DNA from: Acidobacteriota bacterium
GTDB lineage: Bacteria > Acidobacteriota > Vicinamibacteria > Vicinamibacterales > UBA2999
Direction: 5' to 3'
NCBI GenBank assembly: GCA_030650395.1
Contig: JAUSDY010000103.1
Span: 1 to 36,237, forward strand
Length of the DNA: 36,237 nt
The translations under genes were made by a program, and so were the position numbers. The notes under the pieces were generated by a model, which had not been told where the DNA came from, made no database searches, and saw only the letters and a program-made list of their open reading frames with translations. The first letter of the stretch is position 1. Each line of letters opens with the position of its first letter. Positions 1 through 10,104 of the stretch are shown here, piece after piece.

Positions 1-1
1 G

Positions 2-1360
2 CAGCTGTATCGCCATGGCCTCACGTTCCGCGACCAGGCGATCGATGTCAGCGCCTTGTCGCCGGACGGCCGCGGGCTGGTGCTGTGGAACGACGGCGGC
101 AAGACCGTCGAGGGGCTGCGGCAATGGTCGCCGAAGGATGCGGCCGCATGGCCGGCGTTCCAACAATCGGTGTCGCGGCTCGGCGGCCTGATCGGCACGC
201 TGTTCATGTCGGCGCCGCCGTCGGTCGACCACCCCGGCACGCGCGACGCGTGGGCGTTGATGCGCACGCTGAGGGCCTTCCGCGGTTTGCCGAAGGCGGA
301 TCAATTCCGGCTGCTTCGGTGGGGCCCGATGGCGGTGGCCGACCTCGTCAGCGAATCGGTCGACACGGAATTGCTGCGTGCCATGCTGGCGGCCGACGGT
401 ATTTTCGGCGCTATGCTCGGCCCATGGTCGGCGGGCAGCGGCTTGCAGATGCTGCTGGCTGCCGCCAACCGATCGCTGGCCTGGCCTGGCGGGCACACGG
501 TCGAGGGCGGTCCAGCGGCGCTGGCCCGCGCGCTGACACGAGCAGCGATCCGCTTCGGCGTCGAGATCCGCACCGGTGCCGCGGTGACCCGGGTCGACGT
601 GACGAGCGATCGGGTCACGGGCGTCACCCTCGCAAATGGCGATCGCATCGAGTCACGCGCTGTGGTGTCGGGGGTTGATCCGAGACGGACATTCCTGACC
701 TTGTGCGATGCCGATTACCTGCCGCCCGAGTTTCTCTGGCGGCTCACGCACTACCGATCGCGTGGCACCCTCGCGAAGGTCAACCTCGCGTTATCGGCGC
801 TGCCCGATTTCACGGGCGCCACGCGCGAGATGCTTGGCGCGCGCGTGCGGATCGGGCCCGACCTCGATTACCTCGAGCGCGCGTTCGATCACGCGAAGTA
901 CGGGCGGTACTCGCCGCAGCCGTGGATCGAATTCACGATTCCCTCCCTCAACGATCCGACGATGTCGCCGAAGGGCGCGCATGTGCTGTCGGCGTACGCG
1001 CAATTCGCGCCGTACCAACTACGCGAATCGGATTGGGACCGCGAGCGCGATGCACTCGGCAAAACCGTGGTTGCGGCGCTCGAACAATACGCCCCCGGGT
1101 TGAAGGCCCTGATCGTCGCCAGCGAAGTGCTGACGCCACTCGACTTCGAACGCGGGTGGGGGCTGACCGGCGGGCAGATTTTTCATGGCGAGCTGTCGCT
1201 CGATCAGTTCTTCACCATGCGCCCGCTTCTGGGATTTGGACAGTACGCCACGCCGATACGCGGCCTGTTTCTGTGCAGCTCGGGGTCGCATCCCGGAACC
1301 GGGCTTACGGGAGGCTCGGGGGCTAATGCCGCGCGCGTTGTTGCTCGCGAGCTGAGTTGA
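2..1360 (+). CDS. Phytoene-desaturase/PYROXD2-like FAD-dependent oxidoreductase, 5'-truncated by window edge
   Basis: The reading frame is open from base 2, so the gene begins outside the window; about 452 residues are visible and the N-terminal FAD-binding GxGxxG region is missing. The protein resembles NAD(P)/FAD-dependent oxidoreductases of the phytoene desaturase/PYROXD2 group: a central stretch with AWPGGHTVEGGPAALARAL, where such enzymes load the flavin-binding fold, a VVSGVDPRRTF segment that typically follows the second dinucleotide-fold strand, and a C-terminal end with LFLCSSGSHPGTGLTGGSG, the usual last FAD-contact motif before a closing helix. The substrate cannot be told from this fragment. 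The stop is followed directly by an AT-rich array of TTGAAAG words and then by an unrelated secreted protein, so it is probably the last gene of its transcript. Confidence 0.8.
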   Translation, partial: QLYRHGLTFRDQAIDVSALSPDGRGLVLWNDGGKTVEGLRQWSPKDAAAWPAFQQSVSRLGGLIGTLFMSAPPSVDHPGTRDAWALMRTLRAFRGLPKADQFRLLRWGPMAVADLVSESVDTELLRAMLAADGIFGAMLGPWSAGSGLQMLLAAANRSLAWPGGHTVEGGPAALARALTRAAIRFGVEIRTGAAVTRVDVTSDRVTGVTLANGDRIESRAVVSGVDPRRTFLTLCDADYLPPEFLWRLTHYRSRGTLAKVNLALSALPDFTGATREMLGARVRIGPDLDYLERAFDHAKYGRYSPQPWIEFTIPSLNDPTMSPKGAHVLSAYAQFAPYQLRESDWDRERDALGKTVVAALEQYAPGLKALIVASEVLTPLDFERGWGLTGGQIFHGELSLDQFFTMRPLLGFGQYATPIRGLFLCSSGSHPGTGLTGGSGANAARVVARELS

Positions 1361-1439
1361 AAGTTGAAAGTTGAAAGTTGAAAGTTAATAGTTCAAAGTT
1401 TCAGTTTGAAGTTCAGTGTTAGGTTTCAAGTTTAGAGTC
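1358..1439. repeat. TTGAAAG heptad array
   Basis: The sequence TTGAAAG is repeated in tandem with a 7-base period four times and then degrades into variants such as TTCAAAG, TTTCAG, TTTGAAG and TTTCAAG. It is much richer in A and T than the surrounding genes. It fills the whole gap between the oxidoreductase stop and the GGAGG ribosome binding site of the next gene. A matching array in the same orientation relative to its downstream gene lies at 23340-23398, before the TonB-dependent receptor. Confidence 0.85.
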
Positions 1440-1449
1440 GGAGGACCAT

Positions 1450-3216
1450 ATGCGCGTTTTCGGCGTCCTCGCCTTCACTCTCGTCATCGGCGTTGGCTCG
1501 ATCGCCGCGGGCCAGTCGCCGCAACCATCCACACCAGGGCAAACCGCGCAGCCCGGCCAACCCGCGCCCGGACCGCCGTCCCGAACGCCGGCGCGGCCGC
1601 TGCGCCCCGGTGAGCTCGCGCCAAAAGGAACCGCGGTCCTTCGCGGGCAGGTGCTCGCCGCAGGCTCAGGCACGCCGATCCGGCGCGCGCAGGTTCGGGC
1701 GATGTCGATGGACGGGCGCGGCGGCGGCGTGACCGGCACCGATGCGGAAGGCCGATATGAGATCAAGGACCTGCCCGGCGGGCGCTACTCGATCAGCGCA
1801 ACCAAGACCGGTTTCATCAGCAGCCAATACGGCCAGCGTCGTCCGGGCGAACCAGGCACGCCGATCGAGATTACTGACGGCATGGCCGCGGACAAGCTGA
1901 ATTTCACGCTGGCGCGAGGAGGCGTGATCGCGGGCCGCATTCTCGACGACACCGGCGACCCGATGGCGGGCGTGCAGGTCGCGGCGATGCGCTACGGCTT
2001 CATGGCCGGTTCGCGCCGGCTGATCGGCGCCGGCAGCGAAGGCGGCAACGATCGCACCGACGACCAGGGCGGGTTCCGCCTGTATGGTCTGCCGCCTGGC
2101 GATTACTACGTCAGCGCGACGTATCGCAACATGATGATATTGGGCCCCGAGATCAACAACACGCAAGCCGATGGCTACGCACCGACGTACTTTCCGGGCA
2201 CACCGAACCTCGCGGAAGCGCAGCGGGTGTCTCCGAAAGCGGGACAGGAAGTATCGGGCGTCATCTTCTCATTGATGGTCTCGCGCCTGGCGCGCATCAG
2301 CGGGCGGGCGTTGAACTCCCGCGGTGAGCCGGCGACGCGCGCGACGGTGATGCTGATGCCCGCCGAAACGATGTCTGGAATGTTCATGACGATGGGCAAT
2401 GCCATGGTCGGCGCCGACGGGGCATTTCAGATTCCCAACGTGGCGGCAGGTCGCTACCTCCTTAATATTCGTCCGATGGGCATGCCCACCCCGACCGACG
2501 AGTTTGCGGCGCTGCCAGTCACGGTCGGTACCGAAGACATCGACAACGTGATCGTCTCGACCGCCGTCGGGGGCACGGCGCGCGGCGTGGTGATGAGCGA
2601 TACCGGCGAGCCGTTGCCGGTCCGTCCGGAGCAAATCCAGTTGTTTGCCGGCTCAGTCGATCCGACGGTGATGTCGCCCAGCATGGGCGGCCCACCGCGT
2701 GTCAACGACGACTTCTCGTTCGAGCTGACGTCGCTGTTCGATCGCCGGATCATCCGCGGAGGGATGATGGGAGCCCCGGGCTGGTCACTCAAGGCCGTGC
2801 GCTTCGACGGTGAAGACATCACAGACGAGGGAATGGAATTCGTGCCGGGCCGGAACATCGAAGGCCTGCAGGTGGTGTTCACGCAGAAGATAACGGACCT
2901 GTCGGGACTCGTCACCGATGAGCGCGGCAAGCCGGTGCTCGACGCGTCGGTCGTGATCTTCCCGGCGAATCGGGATAAGTGGAGAGCGCAGTCACGCTAC
3001 GTGCGGACGCTCCGTCCCGACACGCAGGGCCGCTACAACATCAAGTCGCTGCCGCCGGGCGAAGATTACCTGGTGATCGCCGTCCAGAACCTCGAGTCGG
3101 GCCAGGGCGGAGACCCCGAGTTCCTGGCGCGCGCCAAGGAAGAGGCGAAGCCATTCACGCTCAACGAGGGCGAAACCAAGTCCGTTGACGTCAAACTCTC
3201 AACCCTCGTTCCTTAG
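1450..3216 (+). CDS. Secreted multi-domain carboxypeptidase-regulatory-like protein, copy 1
   Basis: This 588-residue protein starts with a signal peptide (MRVFGVLAFTLVIGVGSIAAG, residues about 1-21), followed by a proline- and glutamine-rich linker to residue about 60. It then carries several immunoglobulin-like CarboxypepD_reg modules. Recognisable anchors are AVLRGQVLAAGSGTPIRRA (about 62-80), GVIAGRILDDTGDPMAGV (about 157-175), ARISGRALNSRGEPATRA, TARGVVMSDTGEPLPVR and DLSGLVTDERGKPVLDA near the C-terminus. These modules have no known catalysis and usually serve as surface or adhesive scaffolds. The ATG is preceded by GGAGG five bases upstream, which fixes the start. The next gene is a clear paralogue of similar length with the same module order, indicating a tandem duplication. 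Cell envelope or extracellular location is inferred. Confidence 0.85.
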   Translation: MRVFGVLAFTLVIGVGSIAAGQSPQPSTPGQTAQPGQPAPGPPSRTPARPLRPGELAPKGTAVLRGQVLAAGSGTPIRRAQVRAMSMDGRGGGVTGTDAEGRYEIKDLPGGRYSISATKTGFISSQYGQRRPGEPGTPIEITDGMAADKLNFTLARGGVIAGRILDDTGDPMAGVQVAAMRYGFMAGSRRLIGAGSEGGNDRTDDQGGFRLYGLPPGDYYVSATYRNMMILGPEINNTQADGYAPTYFPGTPNLAEAQRVSPKAGQEVSGVIFSLMVSRLARISGRALNSRGEPATRATVMLMPAETMSGMFMTMGNAMVGADGAFQIPNVAAGRYLLNIRPMGMPTPTDEFAALPVTVGTEDIDNVIVSTAVGGTARGVVMSDTGEPLPVRPEQIQLFAGSVDPTVMSPSMGGPPRVNDDFSFELTSLFDRRIIRGGMMGAPGWSLKAVRFDGEDITDEGMEFVPGRNIEGLQVVFTQKITDLSGLVTDERGKPVLDASVVIFPANRDKWRAQSRYVRTLRPDTQGRYNIKSLPPGEDYLVIAVQNLESGQGGDPEFLARAKEEAKPFTLNEGETKSVDVKLSTLVP

Positions 3217-3249
3217 CACCAAGGTAAGCAGACGGGCGGTCAGTGCTCG

Positions 3250-3255
3250 TATGCT
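3250..3255 (+). promoter_or_regulatory. Putative -10 element of a leaderless transcript (TATGCT)
   Basis: TATGCT ends six bases before the GTG start of the following gene and there is no Shine-Dalgarno sequence in the gap. The same geometry recurs before several other genes in the window, which supports leaderless transcription here. No convincing -35 element was identified. Confidence 0.45.
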
Positions 3256-3261
3256 GTAGTT

Positions 3262-5013
3262 GTGAGGCTCCAACTACTCGCCATCGTGCTCGCCGGCGTG
3301 TGCGCGACCACCGCGTTCGCCCAGGTTGCTCCGCCGGGTGCGGGGCGCGGACAGGGCGTCGGTCCCGGACAGGGTCAACGGCCGGCGCGCGCCCAAGCCG
3401 CACGGCCCGAGCCGCCGCGTGGCACGGCGATCATGCGGGGTCAGATCGTGGCGGCCGATAGCGGCTCGCCGATTCGCCGCGCGCAGGTTCGCGTGATTTC
3501 GGCACAGGCACGCGACAGCCGCATTGCCACCACCGACGCGCAAGGACGATTCGAGATCAAGGAGCTGGTCGGCGGCCGTTACACGATGACGGCGAGCAAG
3601 GGCGGCTTCGTCTCGCTGCAATACGGCCAGCGCCGCCCCTCTGAATCGGGCACGCCGATCGAGCTGGCCGACAGTCAAACCCTCGACAAGCTGGTGATTG
3701 CCCTCCCGCGCGGCAGCGTGCTCGGCGGGCGCATCACCGACGAGTTCGGCGAGCCCGTCGCCAGCGCGACGGTGGTCGCATTCAGGTACGGCTATTCCGC
3801 GGGCGCGCGGCGGATCATGCCGGTGGGCAACGCCAGCTCGCGCGATACCACCGACGACCAGGGCCAGTACCGGCTGTTCGGCCTGCCGCCCGGCGAGTAC
3901 TACGTCAGCGCCACGCTGCGGAGCACCGACGGTGAGGTCACCGATCCGATGGGCGGCGAACCCTCGGGATACGCCGGTACCTACTACCCCGGCACGTCGA
4001 ACATGGCCGAGGCATCGCGGATCACCCTTGCCGTCTCGCAGGAAAACACCACCGTGTCGTTTGGATTGATCGCGACGCGACTGGTGCGTATCTCTGGACA
4101 GGTGATGAGCTCCGACGGCGCGCCGGCCGCCGGCGGGATGGTGATGCTGCTGCCGGCGAGTAGCGCCGGCGGGCGGGCGATGACGCAGGGCGTCAGCGGC
4201 GCCCGCACCGATCAGACCGGCGTCTTCCGTCTGTCGAACGTGCCGCCTGGCCGCTATCAGGCACAAGCGCGCACCGGCATGCGCGGCGAGGGCGAGCTCG
4301 CGAAGATGGATCTGGTGGTCGGCAACGAAGACGTCGCCGGCATCTTGATGATCACGGCACCGGGCGGGCGCGCCACCGGCACCGTCGTGAGCGATACCGG
4401 CGAGCCGTTCGACTTCCGCGCACAGCAGCTCCAGATTGCGGCCCGCATCACCAACGTTGACGCGATGTCGTTCGGCGGCGGCCCCGCGGCCGGCGGCAAC
4501 GCCCGGGTCGGCACCGACTGGACGTTCGAGCTGGCCAACCTGACGGATGCGCGCTTGATCCGCACGAACGCGCCCCCGGGTTGGACGCTCAAGTCCGTAT
4601 CCCTCAACGGACAAGACATTACCGACGTGCCGATGGAGTTCCCGCCGGGGCAGGCAGTCGCGGGCCTGCAGGTGATGCTCACGAAGAGAGTGAGCGCGCT
4701 GTCGGGCCTCGTGAGCGACGCCAAAGGCAATCCCGTGCTCGATGCCACCGTGGTGGTGTTCCCGGCAGATGAGACGCTGTGGACGTATCAATCGCGCTTC
4801 ATCAAGGCGGCGCGTCCTGACCAGGACGGCAAGTATCAGATGCCGGCGCTCCCGGCCGGCAGCGACTACCTCGTGGTGGCGGTGCAGGGCCTCGAAGACG
4901 GCCAGGCCAGCGACCCGGATTTTCTCGCCACCATCAAAGAGCTGGGCGCGAAATTTTCACTCGGAGACGGCGAAACCAAGGCGGTGGACGTTAAACTGTC
5001 CGCGCGCCCATGA
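3262..5013 (+). CDS. Secreted multi-domain carboxypeptidase-regulatory-like protein, copy 2
   Basis: This 583-residue paralogue of the preceding gene has the same plan: a signal peptide (MRLQLLAIVLAGVCATTAFAQ), a Pro/Gly/Gln-rich linker, then repeated Ig-like regulatory modules. Diagnostic segments shared with copy 1 are AIMRGQIVAADSGSPIRRAQ, YGQRRPSESGTPIELAD, LPPGEYYVSATLR and LSGLVSDAKGNPVLDATV, plus a conserved tail ending in KAVDVKLSARP. GTG is chosen as the start because it gives a clean signal peptide and lies six bases after a TATGCT hexamer; there is no Shine-Dalgarno sequence. The gap to copy 1 is 45 bases. Function is unknown; a surface or matrix role is inferred from the family. 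The TGA is overlapped by the TGAGG that serves the next small gene. Confidence 0.85.
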   Translation: MRLQLLAIVLAGVCATTAFAQVAPPGAGRGQGVGPGQGQRPARAQAARPEPPRGTAIMRGQIVAADSGSPIRRAQVRVISAQARDSRIATTDAQGRFEIKELVGGRYTMTASKGGFVSLQYGQRRPSESGTPIELADSQTLDKLVIALPRGSVLGGRITDEFGEPVASATVVAFRYGYSAGARRIMPVGNASSRDTTDDQGQYRLFGLPPGEYYVSATLRSTDGEVTDPMGGEPSGYAGTYYPGTSNMAEASRITLAVSQENTTVSFGLIATRLVRISGQVMSSDGAPAAGGMVMLLPASSAGGRAMTQGVSGARTDQTGVFRLSNVPPGRYQAQARTGMRGEGELAKMDLVVGNEDVAGILMITAPGGRATGTVVSDTGEPFDFRAQQLQIAARITNVDAMSFGGGPAAGGNARVGTDWTFELANLTDARLIRTNAPPGWTLKSVSLNGQDITDVPMEFPPGQAVAGLQVMLTKRVSALSGLVSDAKGNPVLDATVVVFPADETLWTYQSRFIKAARPDQDGKYQMPALPAGSDYLVVAVQGLEDGQASDPDFLATIKELGAKFSLGDGETKAVDVKLSARP

Positions 5014-5023
5014 GGTAACAAGC

Positions 5024-5236
5024 ATGCAATGCAAACACTGCGGCGAGGCTTTTCCGAAGAACCAGAAGTACGACATCTGGTCACTTCGTAAGGACCACGT
5101 CATGCCGGCTGACACCGAGGGCCTGACGCACAGCGTCCATCTGGAAGACGCCGGCGTGTTTTGTTCCCGGAAGTGCATCCGTGATTACTTGGCCGCCGAT
5201 CGCTCAGGCATGTTCGCGCCCCGCCAGCCTTCGTGA
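5024..5236 (+). CDS. Small zinc-ribbon-like protein
   Basis: This 70-residue protein begins MQCKHCGEAF and has two cysteine pairs: CKHC at residues 3-6 and CSRKC near residue 47. This spacing fits a single zinc-binding treble-clef or ribbon fold. No other domain is visible and I do not recognise the family by name. The ATG at 5024 is chosen because TGAGG, overlapping the stop codon of the upstream gene, is well placed as a ribosome binding site; this suggests translational coupling with the secreted protein. A longer overlapping frame begins inside the upstream gene but its extra residues look like out-of-frame translation. The gene ends 17 bases from the convergent acetyltransferase. Confidence 0.65.
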   Translation: MQCKHCGEAFPKNQKYDIWSLRKDHVMPADTEGLTHSVHLEDAGVFCSRKCIRDYLAADRSGMFAPRQPS

Positions 5237-5253
5237 CCTCTTCGTGGCTTCTT

Positions 5254-6225
5254 CTAGAAATAGTCCGCGTGCCAATACACGACTTCCTCAGCAGCGAGCG
5301 GCGGGAGCGGCAGCATCCGGTCCTTCAGCGGGCGGATCATCAGGACTTCCTGCGTCGATGTCGACGCCGCGACGCGCAGTTGCGGCGGCACCAGCGCGTG
5401 CGGCCACCAGGCGCGGATCTCGGGTAGGCGCTCCCCTGGAGTGCGCGCGAGCATTACTTGCAGCATCGCGCCGAGGCGCGCGCCGGCTGGATCGCGATCG
5501 CCGGCCTCCTCGATGATCCATCGGCCGTCGATCGAGGTGCAGACCAAGTACGCCACCGCCTGATGGCCCTCTTCCACGACGAGAAACTCAGTGTCCCGCG
5601 TGGCGGCCGGCGAGAATCCTGACAACAGCCGTTTCCTGGAAATGCCGAACTTGACGAAGTCTTCACTGCGATCGAGCGCGAGCCTCGCGCCCTCGGCGCG
5701 CTTGGCGCTCATCTCGACGATGTTGTGGAGGTCGCGGTCGTCGCCGCTCCTGACCAGCATTGCCGGGGCGCCGCCGCGCTTCTGATCCACTTCGATCGTC
5801 CACTCGGCCAGCGGCACCGGCACGAAGTCGAGCCGCTCGTAGAAGGCCGGCGCGATTTCCGAGAACAGCATTGCAAACTCCTGCCCTTCGGCGACCGCCG
5901 CTTCGAGCATGCGTGTCAGCAGCTCGCGCCCCCCTCCCCGGCCGCGATAGGCGGGGGCAGTGAACACCGCGCCGATGCCGAGGCACCGGCGATTGCGGCC
6001 ATCAAGGCGAAGGGAGAGGTCGTAGCGCTTGGCGCTCGACACGACGTGCGGGCCATCGACGAGGGCAACGCGGTCGAGGTGGGTCGAGCCCCACGGAGTC
6101 TTGAGCTGCGCGGCCCACGCTTTTCCGTAGTTGTCGCGCGACAGGCCGTCGTTCCACAGGGAAAAGGTGTCGTCGAGGACCTGTTGGAGGACGGCGCCGG
6201 TCGCCGGCACTACTTGAAATGGCAT
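5254..6225 (-). CDS. GNAT family N-acetyltransferase
   Basis: This 323-residue protein carries the acetyl-CoA binding core of the GNAT fold: a beta strand LGIGAVFTAPAYRGRG followed by GGRELLTRMLEAA (about residues 82-110), which contains the RGxGG-type pyrophosphate-binding loop, and then FYERLDFVPV, the usual strand-turn near the end of the domain. The remaining 170 residues form a second, less conserved lobe, as in longer GNAT proteins of the Eis type, but the similarity is not strong enough to name a substrate. It is transcribed away from the DUF1800 gene; the two start codons are 57 bases apart and are embedded in a perfect 10-base inverted repeat. Confidence 0.8.
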   Translation of the reverse strand: MPFQVVPATGAVLQQVLDDTFSLWNDGLSRDNYGKAWAAQLKTPWGSTHLDRVALVDGPHVVSSAKRYDLSLRLDGRNRRCLGIGAVFTAPAYRGRGGGRELLTRMLEAAVAEGQEFAMLFSEIAPAFYERLDFVPVPLAEWTIEVDQKRGGAPAMLVRSGDDRDLHNIVEMSAKRAEGARLALDRSEDFVKFGISRKRLLSGFSPAATRDTEFLVVEEGHQAVAYLVCTSIDGRWIIEEAGDRDPAGARLGAMLQVMLARTPGERLPEIRAWWPHALVPPQLRVAASTSTQEVLMIRPLKDRMLPLPPLAAEEVVYWHADYF

Positions 6226-6281
6226 GGGTTAAACGATCGGGGCGGCAACCGGGTCGAACAGGACAGGTAAGAGGTTAACCC

Positions 6282-6284
<3 letters not shown>
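6223..6284. promoter_or_regulatory. Divergent intergenic region with inverted repeat at both start codons
   Basis: CATGGGTTAA at 6223-6232 and TTAACCCATG at 6275-6284 are exact reverse complements. Each arm contains one of the two divergent start codons (the acetyltransferase on the reverse strand, DUF1800 on the forward strand). A GAGG seven bases before the DUF1800 ATG can serve as its ribosome binding site. The symmetry could be an operator for one regulator, or simply shared translation-start context. Confidence 0.4.
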
Positions 6285-7816
<1,532 letters not shown>

Positions 7817-7817
<1 letters not shown>

Positions 7818-7883
7818 TTCCTCACAGAGGTTCCTTACCAGGGTTCCTCACGAGGGTTCCTCACGGCGGTTCTCTTTACGGAG
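7817..7883 (+). repeat. 13-bp tandem repeat between DUF1800 and DUF1501
   Basis: Four consecutive 13-base units of the form GTTCCTCACNNNG occupy 7817-7829, 7830-7842, 7843-7855 and 7856-7868. A 15-base variant follows at 7869-7883 and a final GTTCGT sits immediately before the ATG of DUF1501. The last unit supplies the GGAGG ribosome binding site. The first unit overlaps the final base of the DUF1800 stop codon, so the array fills the whole intergenic space. Confidence 0.9.
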
Positions 7884-7889
7884 GTTCGT

Positions 7890-9143
7890 ATGACGTCGCG
7901 AAGAGTATTTCTGAAAAGCGGCGCGATGGCGATGGTCACGGTGGGGTTTGCGCCGTCGTTCCTGGCGCGCACGGCGGCGGCGGCGGGCACGCGCAAGAAG
8001 CTCTTCATCTCCGTGTTCCAGCGCGGGGCGGTGGACGGCCTCAACATGGTGGTGCCGTTCGGTGAGGCGGATTACTACCGCGCGCGGCCCAGCATCGCGA
8101 TTGCACGGCCGGGCGGCAGTGACGGTGCGATCGATCTCAACGGCTTCTTCGGCCTGCACCCGCGCATGGCGTCGTTCAAGCCGTTGTGGGATCGCGGCGA
8201 GCTGGCGATCGTCCATGCGTGCGGCTCGCACGACACCACAAGGTCGCACTTCGACGCGCAGGACTACATGGAGTCGGCGACGCCCGGCGTGAAGAGTACG
8301 AAAGACGGCTGGCTCAATCGGTACCTGCAAGTGCGACACGAGCGCGCAGGCGAGTCTGAAGACCCGCCTCTACATGATTCTCCTCTACAGGCCGTGGCGC
8401 TCACGAAGACTATGCCGCGAGCGCTGCAAGGCGTTGCGCCGGCGCTGGCTGTCGGCAATACCGACGACTTCAATGTCAGCGACATGGGAGCGAAGGCGTC
8501 GTTCGAGGAAATCTACGCGGCGGCCAAAGACAAGACGCTGCATGGCACCGCCGGAGAGACCTTCGACGCGATGCGAACGTTGAACCAGAAAACGAAGGGC
8601 ACGTATCGGCCCGCCAACGGCGCCGTGTATCCGCGCTCGCCGTTTGGACAGGCCCTGCAGGAGATCGCCCGGCTGGCCAAGGCGGACGTCGGCCTCGAGA
8701 TCGCCTTTGCGGAAAGCACGCAGTGGGACCATCACGTCAACGAGGGTGCGGCCACCGGCCAGATCGCCAATCGGCTCGACGATTTCTCACGCGGCGTCGC
8801 CGCGCTCGCGCAGGATCTCGGCGAGCGCATGGCCGACACCGTGATCCTGACGATGTCGGAGTTTGGGAGGGCGGTGGCGGAAAACGGCAGCCGCGGCACC
8901 GACCATGGCCACGGCAACGCGATGTTCGTGATCGGCGGCGGGGTCAAGGGCCGTGAAGTCTACGGCAAGTGGCCAGGGCTCGCCCTCGATCAACGCTATG
9001 AAGGACGCGACCTCGCGGTCACCACCGATTTTCGCGACGTCTTCAGTGAGGTGGTCGTCAAACATCTCGGGGCGGATCGGAGCGTCGCCGCCCGTGTGTT
9101 CCCCGGCTACACCACGCCCAGATTCCCCGGGGTCATTGCCTAA
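7890..9143 (+). CDS. DUF1501 family protein with Tat signal
   Basis: This 417-residue protein starts MTSRRVFLKSGAMAMVTVGF, with the SRRxFLK twin-arginine motif and hydrophobic stretch of a Tat export signal, so it is expected to fold in the cytoplasm before export. DUF1501 proteins belong to the alkaline-phosphatase/sulfatase superfamily. Segments typical of the family are FISVFQRGAVDGLNMVVPFG (about 32-51), IDLNGFFGLHPRMASFKPLW, ESTQWDHHVNEG, DTVILTMSEFGRAVAENGSRGTDHGHGN and MFVIGGGVKG. The acidic and histidine residues in the last segments sit where metal ligands occur in the superfamily, but activity is unproven. The start is fixed by GGAGG and the Tat motif. It pairs with the upstream DUF1800 gene, as is usual in Acidobacteriota and Planctomycetota. 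Confidence 0.9.
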   Translation: MTSRRVFLKSGAMAMVTVGFAPSFLARTAAAAGTRKKLFISVFQRGAVDGLNMVVPFGEADYYRARPSIAIARPGGSDGAIDLNGFFGLHPRMASFKPLWDRGELAIVHACGSHDTTRSHFDAQDYMESATPGVKSTKDGWLNRYLQVRHERAGESEDPPLHDSPLQAVALTKTMPRALQGVAPALAVGNTDDFNVSDMGAKASFEEIYAAAKDKTLHGTAGETFDAMRTLNQKTKGTYRPANGAVYPRSPFGQALQEIARLAKADVGLEIAFAESTQWDHHVNEGAATGQIANRLDDFSRGVAALAQDLGERMADTVILTMSEFGRAVAENGSRGTDHGHGNAMFVIGGGVKGREVYGKWPGLALDQRYEGRDLAVTTDFRDVFSEVVVKHLGADRSVAARVFPGYTTPRFPGVIA

Positions 9144-9172
9144 CAAGAGACCAGAAGACTCAAACAGGAGAC

Positions 9173-9200
9173 CAGGAGATCCTGACCTCCTGATCTCCTG
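9173..9200. terminator. Hairpin after the DUF1501 gene, possible terminator
   Basis: CAGGAGATC at 9173-9181 and GATCTCCTG at 9192-9200 are perfect reverse complements separated by ten bases. They lie within a run of AGGAGACC/AGGAGATC words that starts near 9147. There is no T-tract, so intrinsic termination is only a possibility. The word repetition suggests it also belongs to the short-repeat class seen throughout the window. Confidence 0.4.
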
Positions 9201-9240
9201 TGAGGATGTGAAATAATTCGCCCAGCAGGGGGTTTCTCAC

Positions 9241-10104
9241 ATGCGCTGGGTGTCAGTTCTGCAAGCCTCGGTCGTGGCCGGCGTGGCCGCAGCCGTAGTG
9301 GCGTTGGTCTCGGGCCAGGACGTCAGTAGTCAATCTCGCACGACGAATGTTCCGCGCCTGAATGGCAAGCCGGATCTGAACGGCCTCTGGCAGGCGGTCA
9401 ACACCGCCAACTGGGACATTCAAGCGCACACGGCCAAAGCCGCGCTGGCGATGCGACCGGGGCCCATCGTCCCGGTCCCGGCCAAGGAAGTCCTCGCGCT
9501 GGGCGCCGTCGGTTCGGTCCCGAGCGGCGCCGGCGTCGTCGAGGGCGACGAGCTGCCGTACAAGCCCGAAGCGCTCAAAAAGAAGTTAGAGAACCAGGAG
9601 AACTGGCTGACGCGCGATCCGGAGATCAAGTGCTACCTCCCCGGCGTGCCGCGCGCCACCTACATGCCGTTCCCGTTTCAGATCATCCAGAGCAATGCCG
9701 CGGTCTTCATGGCCCACGAGTACGCCGGCGCGGTGCGTCACATCTACCTGAAGGACCCCGGCCCGCCCGCCATCGATAGCTGGATGGGCATTTCGCACGG
9801 ACGATGGGAGGGCGACGTCTTCGTGGTCGAGACCTCGGGCTTCAACGATCAATCCTGGTTCGATCGCGCCGGCAATCATCACTCCGAGCAGATGAAGGTC
9901 ACCGAGCGTTACACGATGACCGACGCCAATCACATCAACTACGAAGCCACCATCACCGACCCGGTGACGTTCACGCGGCCGTGGAAAATGAGCATGCCGC
10001 TCTATCGCCGGGTGGAGCGCAACGCGCAGCTCGGCCAGTTCAAGTGCGTCGAATTCGTGACCGAGTTAATGTACGGTCATCTGCGCAAGGAGCCGATCAA
10101 ATGA
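9241..10104 (+). CDS. Exported protein of unknown function, copy A
   Basis: This 287-residue protein has a hydrophobic N-terminus (residues about 5-27) that fits a signal peptide or anchor. Its body contains motifs of a secreted family that is abundant in Acidobacteriota and has no assigned function: RLNGKPDLNGLWQAVNTANW near residue 40, EIKCYLPGVPRATYMPFPFQ, DSWMGISHGRWEGDVFVVET and MTDANHINYEATITDPVTF. The next gene shares the order PDL-GxW, SxGRWEGDxxVxET, KVTER and a DPxTFT segment, so the two are paralogues. They overlap by four bases (ATGA), which indicates translational coupling and a joint role. A GGGGG run 9-13 bases before the ATG may serve as the ribosome binding site. No catalytic motif was recognised. 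Confidence 0.75.
   Translation: MRWVSVLQASVVAGVAAAVVALVSGQDVSSQSRTTNVPRLNGKPDLNGLWQAVNTANWDIQAHTAKAALAMRPGPIVPVPAKEVLALGAVGSVPSGAGVVEGDELPYKPEALKKKLENQENWLTRDPEIKCYLPGVPRATYMPFPFQIIQSNAAVFMAHEYAGAVRHIYLKDPGPPAIDSWMGISHGRWEGDVFVVETSGFNDQSWFDRAGNHHSEQMKVTERYTMTDANHINYEATITDPVTFTRPWKMSMPLYRRVERNAQLGQFKCVEFVTELMYGHLRKEPIK

Noticed and set aside
3274-4791. 505-codon reverse-strand open frame opposite the second secreted protein
   Set aside because: It is Arg/Ala/His-rich, has no domain, and lies exactly antisense to a well-supported gene; GC-rich shadow frame.
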